DNA of 64,000 bases from Stieleria tagensis. Its GTDB lineage: Bacteria; Planctomycetota; Planctomycetia; Pirellulales; Pirellulaceae. Location of the stretch: positions 1 to 64,000 of the forward strand of contig NZ_JAMYFE010000019.1 of assembly GCF_024129865.1 (NCBI RefSeq). The letters run 5' to 3'. The notes under the pieces are model-generated. The model saw nothing but the letters and a program-made list of their open reading frames with translations. It did no database searches and was not told where the DNA came from. Position numbers and translations under genes: made by a program. Positions 25,980-34,855 of this stretch are shown piece by piece (position 1 is the first letter of the stretch; every line of letters starts with the position of its first letter).

Positions 25980-27245
25980 TCATTCAGAATTTCGCGTGAA
26001 CGTCTGCTCGCGGCGGTCCTCGGGACGGAGCACCTGAATCGTTTCCAGTTCCGGAAAGTCCCAAAACGAATCGACCTGCTGCTGCGAGACGACCAGGTCG
26101 ATCATGAACTGCTGACAATGAAATAGGCCCACCATGCGTTTCGCATCGGCGAGCGTGGGTTTGCCTTGAAGCACCAGCACGGATCGGGCCATTGGAATCG
26201 TTCGCTGATCAGCATCTTCCGGGGTCACCAGGCCGATCAGATAGGACTCGAGTCCCGGAACCGGTAGTCGGACGTTACTGAGTGTGATGCCACAACGTGG
26301 GACAGAGAGCAACGCGCCGAGTGCGGCAGAATCCAGCTTGGTATTTTGTATCGTCAAGTTGGAACGATCGGTTGATCGATCGTTCAGGCTGGCAATCGTG
26401 TCAGCCGTCAACTGAAACCCGTCCAGCGTGATTCGCGTTGCTGACAACGCCGCCAACTGTCGCATTTGCTGTTTCGTAAGTTCAGCACCACGAATCGAAA
26501 GGCTGGATGCGGACTTCAGTCGCGAAAAATCTCCCGAGTATTCATCCACGTTTTCAATGGTTAATTGATAGTCCCGCTGCAACTCTGCCAACGCATCTAC
26601 GTCCGCTTGTGTGAGATCAAACAATCTGAAACGAAGTCTTGTCGAATCGACACCATTGAGCCAGCTGACCAGCTGCGGTGACACCGCTTGGCCGTCGCGG
26701 TAATACCGATTCAGTTCGATCCTGGACAACTGGGAGGGATCGATGTCATTGAATTGAATGGATTGAAACGCCCCCAGGTCACCGTCGATCGCTGTCAGCT
26801 CCGACAGACAATCAGGCCCAATTTGATTCACGATCCAAGTCGGCAACATCCTTCCATTCCGGTCTCGCTGCCACTCACCGAGCTGGTCCGCAGACCGCAC
26901 GCGATACCCAATCGAACTTCCGCGCAAAACGGCAATCGACCGTTCTCGCTGAGCGAGCGGCCCCAAGAGTTGGATCGTAAGAAAAGCCAGTGAAGCGATG
27001 ATCGGAAATGCAATCACAACAATCGCCAACGACATTTTCCCGCGATTGCGAACGAGCAAGCAACCGATGAATCCAACCGCCGCTGCAATCGCCGCAAGGG
27101 TGACCGCCAACAGTGGCAAACCGGTGACGAACAAGGTGACAAGATAGATGGGGACAAGCCCAGCAAGACCACACAGTCCGGGAACCAGATACCGCGGACG
27201 CGAGCGATCGGGTGACGCTGGATTCGTTTTCACGGACAGTGCCAT
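25980..27245 (-). CDS. Membrane-anchored protein of unknown function with LRR-like region
   Basis: This 421-residue protein is not recognised. Three hydrophobic segments lie near residues 20-42, 46-66 and 72-95, followed by an exported or cytoplasmic part of about 320 residues. In that part, short segments recur that resemble degenerate leucine-rich repeats (SLSIRGAELTKQQMRQLAAL, ITLDGFQLTADTIASL, LTIQNTKLDSAALGALLSV), a style common in planctomycete proteins. The C-terminus ends PELETIQVLRPEDRREQTF. The start ATG 27245 has no strong ribosome site. It is flanked by repeat-rich DNA on both sides, so it is probably monocistronic. Confidence 0.75.
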   Translation of the reverse strand: MALSVKTNPASPDRSRPRYLVPGLCGLAGLVPIYLVTLFVTGLPLLAVTLAAIAAAVGFIGCLLVRNRGKMSLAIVVIAFPIIASLAFLTIQLLGPLAQRERSIAVLRGSSIGYRVRSADQLGEWQRDRNGRMLPTWIVNQIGPDCLSELTAIDGDLGAFQSIQFNDIDPSQLSRIELNRYYRDGQAVSPQLVSWLNGVDSTRLRFRLFDLTQADVDALAELQRDYQLTIENVDEYSGDFSRLKSASSLSIRGAELTKQQMRQLAALSATRITLDGFQLTADTIASLNDRSTDRSNLTIQNTKLDSAALGALLSVPRCGITLSNVRLPVPGLESYLIGLVTPEDADQRTIPMARSVLVLQGKPTLADAKRMVGLFHCQQFMIDLVVSQQQVDSFWDFPELETIQVLRPEDRREQTFTRNSE

Positions 27246-27294
27246 GGGTCACGGGGTGTTGGACAAAGGCTCAGCATCGCATGATCAATAACCG

Positions 27295-27363
27295 CCGTAG
27301 CTGATCCCGCCAGGGTTCAGATTTGCACGGTAAAAGACTGAACCCTGGCGGGATCAGCTACGG
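27295..27363. repeat. Palindromic family B, copy 2 (perfect 26-bp arms)
   Basis: Arms 27295-27320 and 27338-27363 are exact 26-bp reverse complements with a 17-base loop, between two minus-strand genes. The right arm recurs at 46574-46596, and part of it at 6621-6637. It could end transcription of the SGNH gene region by structure, but no T-run follows. Confidence 0.95.
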
Positions 27364-27393
27364 TAAACTCGCCAATTGTTGTTCACGCGATGC

Positions 27394-28608
27394 TTAGGAT
27401 GCGACGAACTCAAGAATCCGTATCGCGCTGCCACTGCTTTGTGGGTTGCTCTTGGGCGCGACACGCAATTTGACATCGTGTGGTGTGTCCTCCATCCCTG
27501 ATTCCAACACGACGGTGCGAGGGTAATGAAGCCCTTTGCTGTAGCGATGGTAAAGGTCGACCGTTTGCCAGTCACCGCCATCCATTGAAAACTCGACTGC
27601 GCCCGCATCGGGGCCGGCAACCACAAACAAGCCAAATGCGGTCCCGGAAAACTGAACCTCCAATTCCGATCCCGGTGTTTCGCTGACGGTCAATGGACGC
27701 CCCGTGTAGCGGGGGCGTTTTGAACCGGGGATGTTTGACCAATCCGGTTCGACCCGCGACCAGCCACTGCCGAGTTGCACGGCTTGGTTGTCCAGGAATC
27801 GGCCACGGAAGAAACTGGAGGCGTCGATCGGTGCGGGTAGGTCAATGACCGGAGAGGCTTGAGATTGCGGGGAAGGAGAAGATTGCTGGGCCTGGGAAAA
27901 CTGATTCGCATTGAAAACCTGTTCGATCAGATCGGCTGCGATGCGATTTCCGGCAGGTTTGGGGTGCACGCCGCCGTAAATTTTCCAGCTGGTTTTGCCG
28001 GCGTTGATCTGCTGGTTTAATTCGATCGCCACGTTGCAAGTGCTGATCTGGTAGTGCTGCGCGGCCTTTTCGTGGGCACCGATGCTGGTCGGCGTTTCCC
28101 CTTTGCCTGTGGTCGCCAGTAGGGACGGATTGACGAAGTGCGTCATCACGATGTCCAGTTCGGGATTGGCTTTTTTGGCGGCACGAATGATGCCTTCCAT
28201 CCCCCGCACCGCGTCGGCCCGGCTGTGCCCGGCGTCCTGGTCGTCATTGACTGCAAATTCAACGAACAACAGGTCCGGGTGCTGGGAAATCACGTCACGT
28301 GGCATTCGGAACGCACCGGTGTGTGAGCAGGTCGATGCGATCCCGGCATTGCTGAAATGGAACTGGGTGTCCGGAAAGCGTTTTTGCAGCGATTGCATCA
28401 CCATCGGCCGGTAGCCGTCCATTTCGGTGATCGATCCGCCCAAGAACACAACATTCCCCTGGCCGGTGGATGTAAAGACCTGACGGCTGTGATCCAAGTT
28501 TCCTCGAATTTTCACGGCTGCGGGAATGGTTTGATCGGCACTGTCGCAGGGCGCCGTCAAAAGGGTGATGGCCAATGACAGGACGGCAGCAAAACGGGAT
28601 TTTCGCAT
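27394..28608 (-). CDS. Exported SGNH/GDSL hydrolase
   Basis: This 404-residue esterase-type protein has a signal peptide beginning MRKSRFAAVLSLAITLLTAP at 28608; the longer ORF to 28710 is rejected because that signal peptide would be buried. SGNH blocks are visible: block I FLGGSITEMDGYRP with the serine, a block with FVEFAVNDDQDAG, and block V GGVHPKPAGNRIAADLI with the catalytic Asp/His pair. The last about 130 residues form a beta-rich domain (ELEVQFSGTAFGLFVVAGPD) that resembles carbohydrate-esterase accessory domains. Known relatives deacetylate polysaccharides; the substrate is unknown here. It diverges from the small gene at 28783. Confidence 0.88.
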   Translation of the reverse strand: MRKSRFAAVLSLAITLLTAPCDSADQTIPAAVKIRGNLDHSRQVFTSTGQGNVVFLGGSITEMDGYRPMVMQSLQKRFPDTQFHFSNAGIASTCSHTGAFRMPRDVISQHPDLLFVEFAVNDDQDAGHSRADAVRGMEGIIRAAKKANPELDIVMTHFVNPSLLATTGKGETPTSIGAHEKAAQHYQISTCNVAIELNQQINAGKTSWKIYGGVHPKPAGNRIAADLIEQVFNANQFSQAQQSSPSPQSQASPVIDLPAPIDASSFFRGRFLDNQAVQLGSGWSRVEPDWSNIPGSKRPRYTGRPLTVSETPGSELEVQFSGTAFGLFVVAGPDAGAVEFSMDGGDWQTVDLYHRYSKGLHYPRTVVLESGMEDTPHDVKLRVAPKSNPQSSGSAIRILEFVAS

Positions 28609-28643
28609 GTTATTGACAGGCCGATGCGTGGAATTGACAGTGT

Positions 28644-28663
28644 CGGTTTGCCGCCGCAAACCG
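28644..28663. repeat. Small hairpin repeat, copy 2
   Basis: Same 8-bp stem CGGTTTGC / GCAAACCG as at 4700-4719, with a different loop (CGCC). It lies between the SGNH hydrolase and the divergent small gene. Confidence 0.7.
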
Positions 28664-28782
28664 AACCTGGGATAAAAACGGATTGCCCAGATCGTAATTT
28701 CTGGGAACATGGAGGTGGTACCCAGAATGCCAAACGCGGCATTTCTCCGTTCGTCTACCTGAAGAATCGAGTGACCAATCGT

Positions 28783-29019
28783 ATGGAATCACCGTTGATC
28801 GTTGTCGATGACAAGCACGTACCACTTTACCGAATCGTTTGGGTCGCTGACTTGCCGCATTTTTGTGGAGACGAGCAGTGTGAACGTGAAGGTGAGTATG
28901 AAATTCGTCTGGACGTCGATGATTCGTTGTGGACCAGCCAAAAGGGTCGCGATGGTGTGATCGAGTCACTGAAGAAATGGTGTGGCGATCCGGTCGACGA
29001 CAACGACGAACCTTTCTAG
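28783..29019 (+). CDS. Small acidic conserved-looking protein of unknown function
   Basis: A 78-residue cytoplasmic protein starting MESPLIVVDDKHVPLYRIVW. It contains a closely spaced cysteine pair (HFCGDEQCEREGEY) and a third cysteine in KKWCGDPVDD, which could bind a metal but no known motif is matched. The C-terminus is acidic. The frame is open upstream to 28624, but that part overlaps a hairpin and does not look coding. It is followed closely by the PHP phosphatase gene, and the two may be co-transcribed. Confidence 0.65.
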   Translation: MESPLIVVDDKHVPLYRIVWVADLPHFCGDEQCEREGEYEIRLDVDDSLWTSQKGRDGVIESLKKWCGDPVDDNDEPF

Positions 29020-29083
29020 TGGGTTTCCGGTCAGACCCAGACCAACTGCACACGCATCCTCATCGCATTCCCCAGAGTTTGTT

Positions 29084-29914
29084 TTGATTACGACTGAAGA
29101 ACGCGTCTTATTTGAATCTCATTCTCACACGCCGCTCTGCAAGCACGCCGATGGCTATCCGACCGAGTACGCTGCGGTTGCCGAATCTCGCGGTTTGAAA
29201 GGGATTCATATCACTTGCCACAACCCGATGCCCGCTGGATTTTCAGCTGGTGTGCGGATGGCCGAATCAGAGTTCGACCAATACGTCGACTTGGTCGCTC
29301 AGGCCACGGATCAATGGCGCGGGCGAATCGATGTCGGTTTGGGATTGGAAGCCGATTATTTCGAAGGCTATGAAACGTATCTGGAGAAACAACTTTCGAG
29401 CACCGATTTTCAATTCGTGCTCGGTTCAGTGCATCCCCAGATCGCGGAGTTTCGCCGCGACTACTGGCAGGACGATTTGCTAGAAGTCCAGCGGACCTAT
29501 TTCAATCTGTTGGCAAAGTCGGCTGAAACGGGTTTGTTCGATTCGCTGGCGCACCCGGATTTGATCAAGAACTTTACCAGCGAAGCCTGGGATCCGGTTG
29601 CGATTTTAGATGTGATTCGGCCGGCGTTGGATCGGATCGCTAAAACTGGCGTGGCGATGGAATTGAACACCAGTGGCGTCAATAAACGGATTTCCCAGAT
29701 GAATCCGTTTCCCGACATGCTACGTGAGATGCAGATCCGTGGGATTCCGGTCACGCTCGGTGCCGATGCTCACACGCCCGGCCGCGTCGGGGATGGTTAC
29801 GAGTCCGCGATGGAGTTGTTGCGTGCCGCCGGCTACACCCATGTCAATTACTTTTTGGGCCGCCAGCGTCAACCGGTTGCGATCAGCGACGCCTTGGCAG
29901 CGATCAACGCCTAA
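29084..29914 (+). CDS. PHP-domain histidinol-phosphatase family protein
   Basis: This 276-residue metal-dependent phosphoesterase resembles HisJ/HisK, which removes phosphate from histidinol phosphate in the cytoplasm. Metal-site motifs are in order: ESHSHTPLCKHADG, ITCHNP, GLEADYFEGYE, LGSVHPQI, LAHPDLIK and GADAHTPGRVGDGY. The ORF is open to 28982, but the first 34 codons overlap the previous gene and are low-complexity; TTG 29084 starts just before the conserved part and is chosen tentatively. No other his gene is nearby, so another phosphoester substrate is possible. The stop overlaps that of the convergent DUF2293 gene. Confidence 0.85.
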   Translation: MITTEERVLFESHSHTPLCKHADGYPTEYAAVAESRGLKGIHITCHNPMPAGFSAGVRMAESEFDQYVDLVAQATDQWRGRIDVGLGLEADYFEGYETYLEKQLSSTDFQFVLGSVHPQIAEFRRDYWQDDLLEVQRTYFNLLAKSAETGLFDSLAHPDLIKNFTSEAWDPVAILDVIRPALDRIAKTGVAMELNTSGVNKRISQMNPFPDMLREMQIRGIPVTLGADAHTPGRVGDGYESAMELLRAAGYTHVNYFLGRQRQPVAISDALAAINA

Positions 29915-30609
29915 GACGCTTCAATGTCGATCGTTTTTTGCAGCGCGATCTGAAGCGGGCAACGAATCGCGTCGACATCACGTCCCTTGCGATAGGATTC
30001 CAACAGTCGGCGTGACTGCTCGGCCAACATCCGCCGCACCTCGCGTCGCTTGCCCTTGACGCGTGGGATTGACAGATTGTCGTAGGCCGTCGTTTGGTGT
30101 CGCATCCAAGCGATCACGGCCGATTCAGCACGCTGCTGAACCGGGATCCGCTGCGTCCGCGCGACGGTGCCGCTGCCGACGGGTGTGGCGTGGCGAGTGA
30201 CCGCATCGGCCAATTGTCGCGAGACGTCTTGGTATCGATCATCGAATGCGAGAAACTTGATCACCGCGGATTCAAACTCGCCGACATATTCGGTTTGCTT
30301 TTTTTCGCGGCGGGCGGCATCGCTCTTTCGTTTCTTGGCATAGGCGTCGGTGGAACGCTCCGCGTCCAACGTCTGTTTGGCCGAGGCGATCTGTTGTGCA
30401 TCCGCCCACACCCCCTGCGAAAAAACACGACGCCCCCGCTTTTGTTTCACCGTCCACGTTGGCCCCGCGGCTTTGACCCGGCGGGTCAATCCGGCATCGC
30501 CGGGCGGCAACAACCGCCAACCGTCGGGAACGTTCAAGATCGTTCCGTCCGCATCGATCACTTGGTTGGTGTTGGGGCCGGGAGAAACGGTGCGTGACTG
30601 ATTGGGCAT
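29911..30609 (-). CDS. DUF2293 domain protein
   Basis: This 232-residue basic protein has an N-terminal segment DGTILNVPDGWRLLPPGDAGLTRRVKAAGPTW, quoted here only as positions 17-49 in short parts: VPDGWRLLPPGDAGLTRRVK. It continues with a helical Lys/Arg-rich region, then the DUF2293-type helical region containing ESAVIAWMRHQTTAYD and KGKRREVRRMLAEQSRRLL. DUF2293 has no established biochemistry known to me; the positive charge and size allow nucleic-acid binding, which is conjecture. ATG 30609 is chosen because codons upstream of it (to 30738) look non-coding. It overlaps the PHP gene tail to tail. Confidence 0.8.
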   Translation of the reverse strand: MPNQSRTVSPGPNTNQVIDADGTILNVPDGWRLLPPGDAGLTRRVKAAGPTWTVKQKRGRRVFSQGVWADAQQIASAKQTLDAERSTDAYAKKRKSDAARREKKQTEYVGEFESAVIKFLAFDDRYQDVSRQLADAVTRHATPVGSGTVARTQRIPVQQRAESAVIAWMRHQTTAYDNLSIPRVKGKRREVRRMLAEQSRRLLESYRKGRDVDAIRCPLQIALQKTIDIEAS

Positions 30610-30767
30610 AGGACGGGAGAGTGCGAGTTTGCTCGTGAAGTCAACTTTGGTCTGGTATGATGCGATCGCACCACCCGGCGTTGCAAGGTGCTGTTGCGGC
30701 AACGCCTGGAGTGAATCGCCAGTCAGTCGCCAGTCCATCCCACCTTACAACCGCGTAGTGATCTGCT

Positions 30768-32639
30768 GTGTCGGCGGAGCAACCTCAATCATCCGGTCGG
30801 CCAAACCGACAACGGATCAGCCTTGCCAAGAAAATCTGTTTTTCGCTGGTTTCCGTCGGAGCATTTTTTCTGGTGGTCGAATTGGCTTTGGCTGCCATCG
30901 ATTATGGCGATCCACCCTCATTGGAGGATCCTTGGGTTGGGTTTACCGGGAGCGCTGAATTGTTCATCGGCCAACAGGATGAAACCGGCCAGCCAGTTTT
31001 CCGCACCAATGTTTCAAAATTGGTGTGGTTCAATGACCAGTCATTTCCTGCGGTCAAAGGTGACAACGTTTATCGGATCGTTTGCTTGGGCGGCTCGACG
31101 ACTTTTGGGCGCCCGTTTGATGATTCGACCTCGTTTTGTGGTTGGCTGCGACAGTTGTTGCCGATGGTTCAGCCGCAAACTCAGTGGGAAGTGATCAATG
31201 CGGGCGGTGTTAGCTATGCCAGCTACCGCGTGGCCAGGGTAATGCAAGAAATGTCGGCCTACGATGTCGACCTGTTCGTGTTGTACACCGGCCAAAACGA
31301 GTTTTTGGAATGGAGAACCTATGAGGATTTGATCGACAGCTCTCAAGCGACACAGCAGTTGGCCGCCGCATTCTCTCGCACACATCTCGGCCGTCGAATC
31401 AATCGCATCGTTGACCGCTGGAAAGCTTCCACCCCCAGCGTTCAGGACGTCGAGGCCAACAAAGCGATCTTGCCGGCGGAAGTCGACGAGATGCTTAACC
31501 ACAGTGTGGGGCCAGCCGATTACCGCCGCGATCCAGAATGGTACCGCGGTGTCGAACAACACTTTCGCGTCAACCTACGGCGGATGGAGGCGATCGCACA
31601 GAACTGCGGTGCAAAGTTAGCGATCGTCACTCCCGTTTCCAGTCTACGAGATTGCGCCCCGTTTAAAGCCCTGTTTGACGAGCAGCTCGATGACGCGACA
31701 CGAGGCCGATTGGATGAACAACTTGATTCGGCGCAGCAGGCTTACTCGGAGAACGATTTTGCAGGCGCGCTCGAGACGCTGGAATTGATTCAGCAAACGG
31801 ATCCGCAAAACGCCGCGGTTGATTACTTACTTGGCAAGACGTTGTTGGAACTGGGGCGTGGCGACGATGCCGCGATCGCGTTCCAGCGGGCGATCGACCA
31901 CGATGTCTGTCCGCTGCGCGCGACGACGCCAATCAAATCGATCGTTCGCGAATCGATGCGGTCGCCAGACGTGATCCCTGTTGATTTTGAATCTTACTTG
32001 AACGATTCGGTTCGCTCGCAATTGGGGCACCGCTGTTTTGGTGCCGAATCGTTTTTGGATCATGTGCACCCAACCATTGATGTGCATCGTGAATTGGCGC
32101 TGCAGATCATCGCTGCGTTGGCCCAGCGCCAGATCGTCGCGACAACGCCTGCTGCCGACCAAATCGAACGCGCGATCGCGACAGTCCGCGGCGGGATCGA
32201 TCGCCAGGCACAAGGGGTCGCGTTTCGAAATCTGGCCAAGGTCTTGCATTGGGCCGGTAAATTTGAAGAAGCCCAGCGAAGTGCCGACGACGCCATTCGA
32301 TTGTTGCCGCGTGATTTGGAAAGCTGGTATCTCCTGGCCGATTGCAGCGACAAATTGGGCCAGCCCGACATCGCGATCGAGCGCTACACCAAACTGTTTG
32401 AGTTCGGCACGTTTGAGCGTGCCTTGCAACCGTTCGGCCAGTTGCTGGCCCGCCAAGGGCACACCGTTGCCGCCAAGGCATATTTGATGGAAGCGATTTT
32501 TGCGAGCGACGGACTGCGACGGGCGTCGGCCTACGAAGCGTTGGGGCAACTACATCTATCACTCGACGAAAACGAGTTGGCCGACGAGTGTTTTCTGAAT
32601 GCCCAGCGGCTGCGCGCCACTTGGACAAAGAAGCGATGA
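30768..32639 (+). CDS. Membrane-anchored SGNH hydrolase with C-terminal TPR repeats
   Basis: This 623-residue protein has one N-terminal membrane segment (ICFSLVSVGAFFLVVELALA), then an SGNH-like domain with block I IVCLGGSTTFGRPFDD and the block III region DLFVLYTGQNEFLEW, and a His-containing block near FLDHVHPTIDVH. Tetratricopeptide repeats are inserted in the middle (about residues 320-370) and at the C-terminus (about 480-615, for example ALEDLASWYLLADC-like units). The start is GTG 30768. The combination suggests an anchored esterase that sits in a protein complex on the periplasmic side, possibly acting on exopolysaccharide; this is inference. It is followed by a 380-bp gene-free stretch. 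Confidence 0.85.
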   Translation: MSAEQPQSSGRPNRQRISLAKKICFSLVSVGAFFLVVELALAAIDYGDPPSLEDPWVGFTGSAELFIGQQDETGQPVFRTNVSKLVWFNDQSFPAVKGDNVYRIVCLGGSTTFGRPFDDSTSFCGWLRQLLPMVQPQTQWEVINAGGVSYASYRVARVMQEMSAYDVDLFVLYTGQNEFLEWRTYEDLIDSSQATQQLAAAFSRTHLGRRINRIVDRWKASTPSVQDVEANKAILPAEVDEMLNHSVGPADYRRDPEWYRGVEQHFRVNLRRMEAIAQNCGAKLAIVTPVSSLRDCAPFKALFDEQLDDATRGRLDEQLDSAQQAYSENDFAGALETLELIQQTDPQNAAVDYLLGKTLLELGRGDDAAIAFQRAIDHDVCPLRATTPIKSIVRESMRSPDVIPVDFESYLNDSVRSQLGHRCFGAESFLDHVHPTIDVHRELALQIIAALAQRQIVATTPAADQIERAIATVRGGIDRQAQGVAFRNLAKVLHWAGKFEEAQRSADDAIRLLPRDLESWYLLADCSDKLGQPDIAIERYTKLFEFGTFERALQPFGQLLARQGHTVAAKAYLMEAIFASDGLRRASAYEALGQLHLSLDENELADECFLNAQRLRATWTKKR

Positions 32640-33019
32640 TGCGCCAAGAGAGTTCGAAACCTAGGTTGCGGTTTGCTCGTTGCGCTCGCAAGAGCTGACC
32701 TTAGCGAACACCAGCATGGCGTTGATCGACTGGCTGAGTATTCAGTCCGTAAGAGACCTGGACCTGAACACCCGGCCATCATTCTTTTGCGAGATTCTTA
32801 GTGGCGCGATGTTGGCGTGGTCGTTCGACGTTGTTGAGGAACGATTTGATTCAACACTCGCAACAGCAAACTCGAGAAAGTTTGCGATTCTGTGGCTAAA
32901 AAAGAAACAACCACGCCGCTGCCTGCAGTACGGTAAACAAATCGCCGTTCGCCACACACTCTGTTAACTGCGATCCCCTTATTTCTTTGTTGAGTCATAC
33001 CCTGTAATCGAGGAAGACC
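32640..33019. other. Gene-free stretch before the DUF1559 gene
   Basis: No credible gene or repeat was found. A 95-codon frame at 32680-32967 lacks domain features and a ribosome site. The stretch ends with GAGGA shortly before the ATG at 33020, and it becomes A-rich around 32860-32940, which would suit a promoter region, though no boxes could be assigned. Confidence 0.6.
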
Positions 33020-34234
33020 ATGAAGAGTTCTCAAAATCGTGGTTTCACATTGGTGGAACTTCTTGTTGTGATCGCCATCATAGGAATTTTGGTCGGACTG
33101 CTACTGCCGGCGGTTCAGGCGGCGCGTGAAGCCGCGCGGCGGATGAGTTGCAGCAACAATTTCAAACAGATCGGTCTCGCCATCCATAATTACCATTCGG
33201 CTTACAAGCAGGTGCCGACACATGGAACGGGAACGCAGCCGGGCACACCAGACCAGTACTTCCGCACCTCGGCACTAGGGAACCGCTATCGATTAAGCAT
33301 GCTCGTTCCCACGCTGCCGTTTATCGAACAACAAGGGCTTTGGGACCAAATCTCGAATCCCAGTCAGCAGCGCACCGATGGTGGGATTCAATCGCCGCCT
33401 TGGCCGTCAATGGGATCGACTCCCGATCAAATTCAATACATCCCCTGGACGACAGAAATTCCGGGTTACCGCTGCCCCAGTGACCCCGGATTTGGGCTCC
33501 CCGCGCTGGGCCGAACCAACTACGCCGCCTGCGTCGGAGATTCCTGCTGGCGAGTCTACTTTGGCCCCTGGAATGCGCAGCGAACGCAGCAGACAGCAGG
33601 TGCCTCGAATCAAGCCAGGGCGGCACACCGTGGCTTCTTCAAACCGATCGATAAGACCCGTTTTCGAGATTGTCTGGATGGATTGTCTAATACCATTGCA
33701 ATGGGCGAAATCATGACTGACTTGGGTGACAACGACAATCGAACCATCACCACTGAATCAGCCCCCAATAGCAGTGCACCCGGGGTTTCGCTGGCAAGCA
33801 TTCGTGATAACCCAACCGTCTGCAAACCCTTGATTAATCCCGAACGACCTCGATTTTGGGATCCACAGTACTACATGCAATCACGAAAACTATTTGGTCG
33901 CGGATACCGCTGGGCCGATCATGGACCTTTGTTTTCCGGATGCATGACGATCCTTTCACCTAATAGTGAAGTCTGTGGTCCTTATAACACGCTCGGCACA
34001 ACTCTGATTGCAACGATGTCCAGTCGCCATCAGGGCGGCTGTCATGTCTTGATGGGTGATGGTGCTGTCATCTTCATCTCCGATTCCATCGAAGCAGGCA
34101 CTTCATCAGCCGGCAATGTGTGGCTAAATGGTACCGGTGCTCAAGCCCCTGGTTCCGCAAGTCCCTACGGCGTTTGGGGAGCACTTGGCACACGTGCCAG
34201 CGGCGAGACGATCGACGAACAGCTGAATCAGTAG
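33020..34234 (+). CDS. DUF1559 pseudopilin-like protein
   Basis: This 404-residue protein starts with a type IV prepilin-like signal: a short charged leader, then GFTLVELLVVIAIIGILVGL, in which prepilin peptidase cuts after G and the helix anchors the protein. The DUF1559 body begins VQAAREAARRMSCSNNFKQI and includes the family segment LSNTIAMGE and the C-terminal H-x-GG-cluster (RHQGGCHVLMGDGAV). Planctomycetes encode dozens of these proteins; their role is unproven, with fibre or secretion-apparatus functions proposed. GAGGA precedes the ATG. A small lipoprotein gene follows 100 bp downstream, a pairing typical of the phylum. Confidence 0.95.
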   Translation: MKSSQNRGFTLVELLVVIAIIGILVGLLLPAVQAAREAARRMSCSNNFKQIGLAIHNYHSAYKQVPTHGTGTQPGTPDQYFRTSALGNRYRLSMLVPTLPFIEQQGLWDQISNPSQQRTDGGIQSPPWPSMGSTPDQIQYIPWTTEIPGYRCPSDPGFGLPALGRTNYAACVGDSCWRVYFGPWNAQRTQQTAGASNQARAAHRGFFKPIDKTRFRDCLDGLSNTIAMGEIMTDLGDNDNRTITTESAPNSSAPGVSLASIRDNPTVCKPLINPERPRFWDPQYYMQSRKLFGRGYRWADHGPLFSGCMTILSPNSEVCGPYNTLGTTLIATMSSRHQGGCHVLMGDGAVIFISDSIEAGTSSAGNVWLNGTGAQAPGSASPYGVWGALGTRASGETIDEQLNQ

Positions 34235-34335
34235 TTGGTCACATCAAACGCGATGCCGACCCAATTTGGTTGGCAGGTCACCGCGTCTGTCAGCAGGGTC
34301 CTGTTTTTCAACTTTTTTCTAATTGAGTCCTCACG

Positions 34336-34506
34336 ATGAAAGCTCTTTCTCTATTGTCCCTGATGTTCGTTGTTGCTCTGGTTGCTGGATGTGGCGACGA
34401 GGCGAATCGTACGGTGACCGATGGTGTCGATCAGCAAGCGATTGCCGACTACGAAGCGGAACTCGCCAAAGTGACGGGCCAGGACATCAACGACCACGGC
34501 GAATAG
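34336..34506 (+). CDS. Small lipoprotein downstream of DUF1559
   Basis: A 56-residue protein starting MKALSLLSLMFVVALVAGC, a clear lipoprotein signal peptide with lipobox LVAGC, so Cys19 would be acylated. The mature part is 38 residues, acidic (GCGDEANRTVTDG... ending INDHGE). It is too short for most gene callers. Position after a DUF1559 pseudopilin suggests the two are used together, in or at the outer membrane. A GC-rich hairpin at 34530-34558 follows. Confidence 0.85.
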   Translation: MKALSLLSLMFVVALVAGCGDEANRTVTDGVDQQAIADYEAELAKVTGQDINDHGE

Positions 34507-34529
34507 ACGGCCAGTCGTCCAGCTTTTGA

Positions 34530-34558
34530 GGGCCGGAACAATTCAGTTTGTCCGGCCC
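34530..34558 (+). terminator. Hairpin after the small lipoprotein gene
   Basis: Stem GGGCCGGA / TCCGGCCC with a 13-base loop, 24 bases after the stop. A following T-run is missing, so termination strength is uncertain. Confidence 0.6.
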
Positions 34559-34630
34559 AATTCGTCACACAATTGCAGAGCAACCTGCGGCGGCACCGCC
34601 TATCGGGCCGGGCAACAGATGGTATAGCGC

Positions 34631-34672
34631 AAAAAAAACGGGCTTTCCAGCGTTTGCCAGAAAACCCGTTAT
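34631..34672 (-). terminator. Rho-independent terminator of tRNA-Leu
   Basis: On the minus strand a 14-bp stem with some G-U pairs (AACGGGTTTTCTGG / CTGGAAAGCCCGTT, loop 6) is followed by a run of eight T. It starts a few bases after the tRNA 3' end. Confidence 0.9.
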
Positions 34673-34678
34673 TTGCAG

Positions 34679-34763
34679 TGCGGATGAGAGGATTTGAACC
34701 TCCACGTTCTTATCGAACACTAGAACCTGAATCTAGCGCGTCTGCCAATTCCGCCACATCCGC
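34679..34763 (-). tRNA. tRNA-Leu (anticodon CAG)
   Basis: An 85-nt tRNA with acceptor stem GCGGATG / CATCCGC and discriminator A. The anticodon arm is CTAGA-TTCAGGT-TCTAG, giving anticodon CAG for CUG codons. A long variable arm (class II) and the T arm GGTTCAAATCC are present. The 3' CCA is not encoded. The D arm reads GGCGGAATTGGCAGACGC, typical of tRNA-Leu. A terminator follows. Confidence 0.97.
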
Positions 34764-34855
34764 TTGGTTGCTTTTTTTCAAGGGCGGTAAGTTATCGAAG
34801 CCACATCCGCTGTGCAAGCCGGGGCTGCTGAGTTTCTCGAGATTTGCACTGCTGC

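Noticed and set aside
25648-26037. 129-codon frame downstream of the aminotransferase
   Set aside because: It reads straight through three repeat elements and into the next gene's end; composition is not protein-like.
28982-29083. Longer N-terminus for the PHP phosphatase
   Set aside because: The added codons overlap the previous gene, are Ser/Thr/Pro-rich and precede the conserved domain start.
32680-32967. 95-codon frame before the DUF1559 gene
   Set aside because: No ribosome site, signal peptide or domain; composition resembles intergenic DNA.
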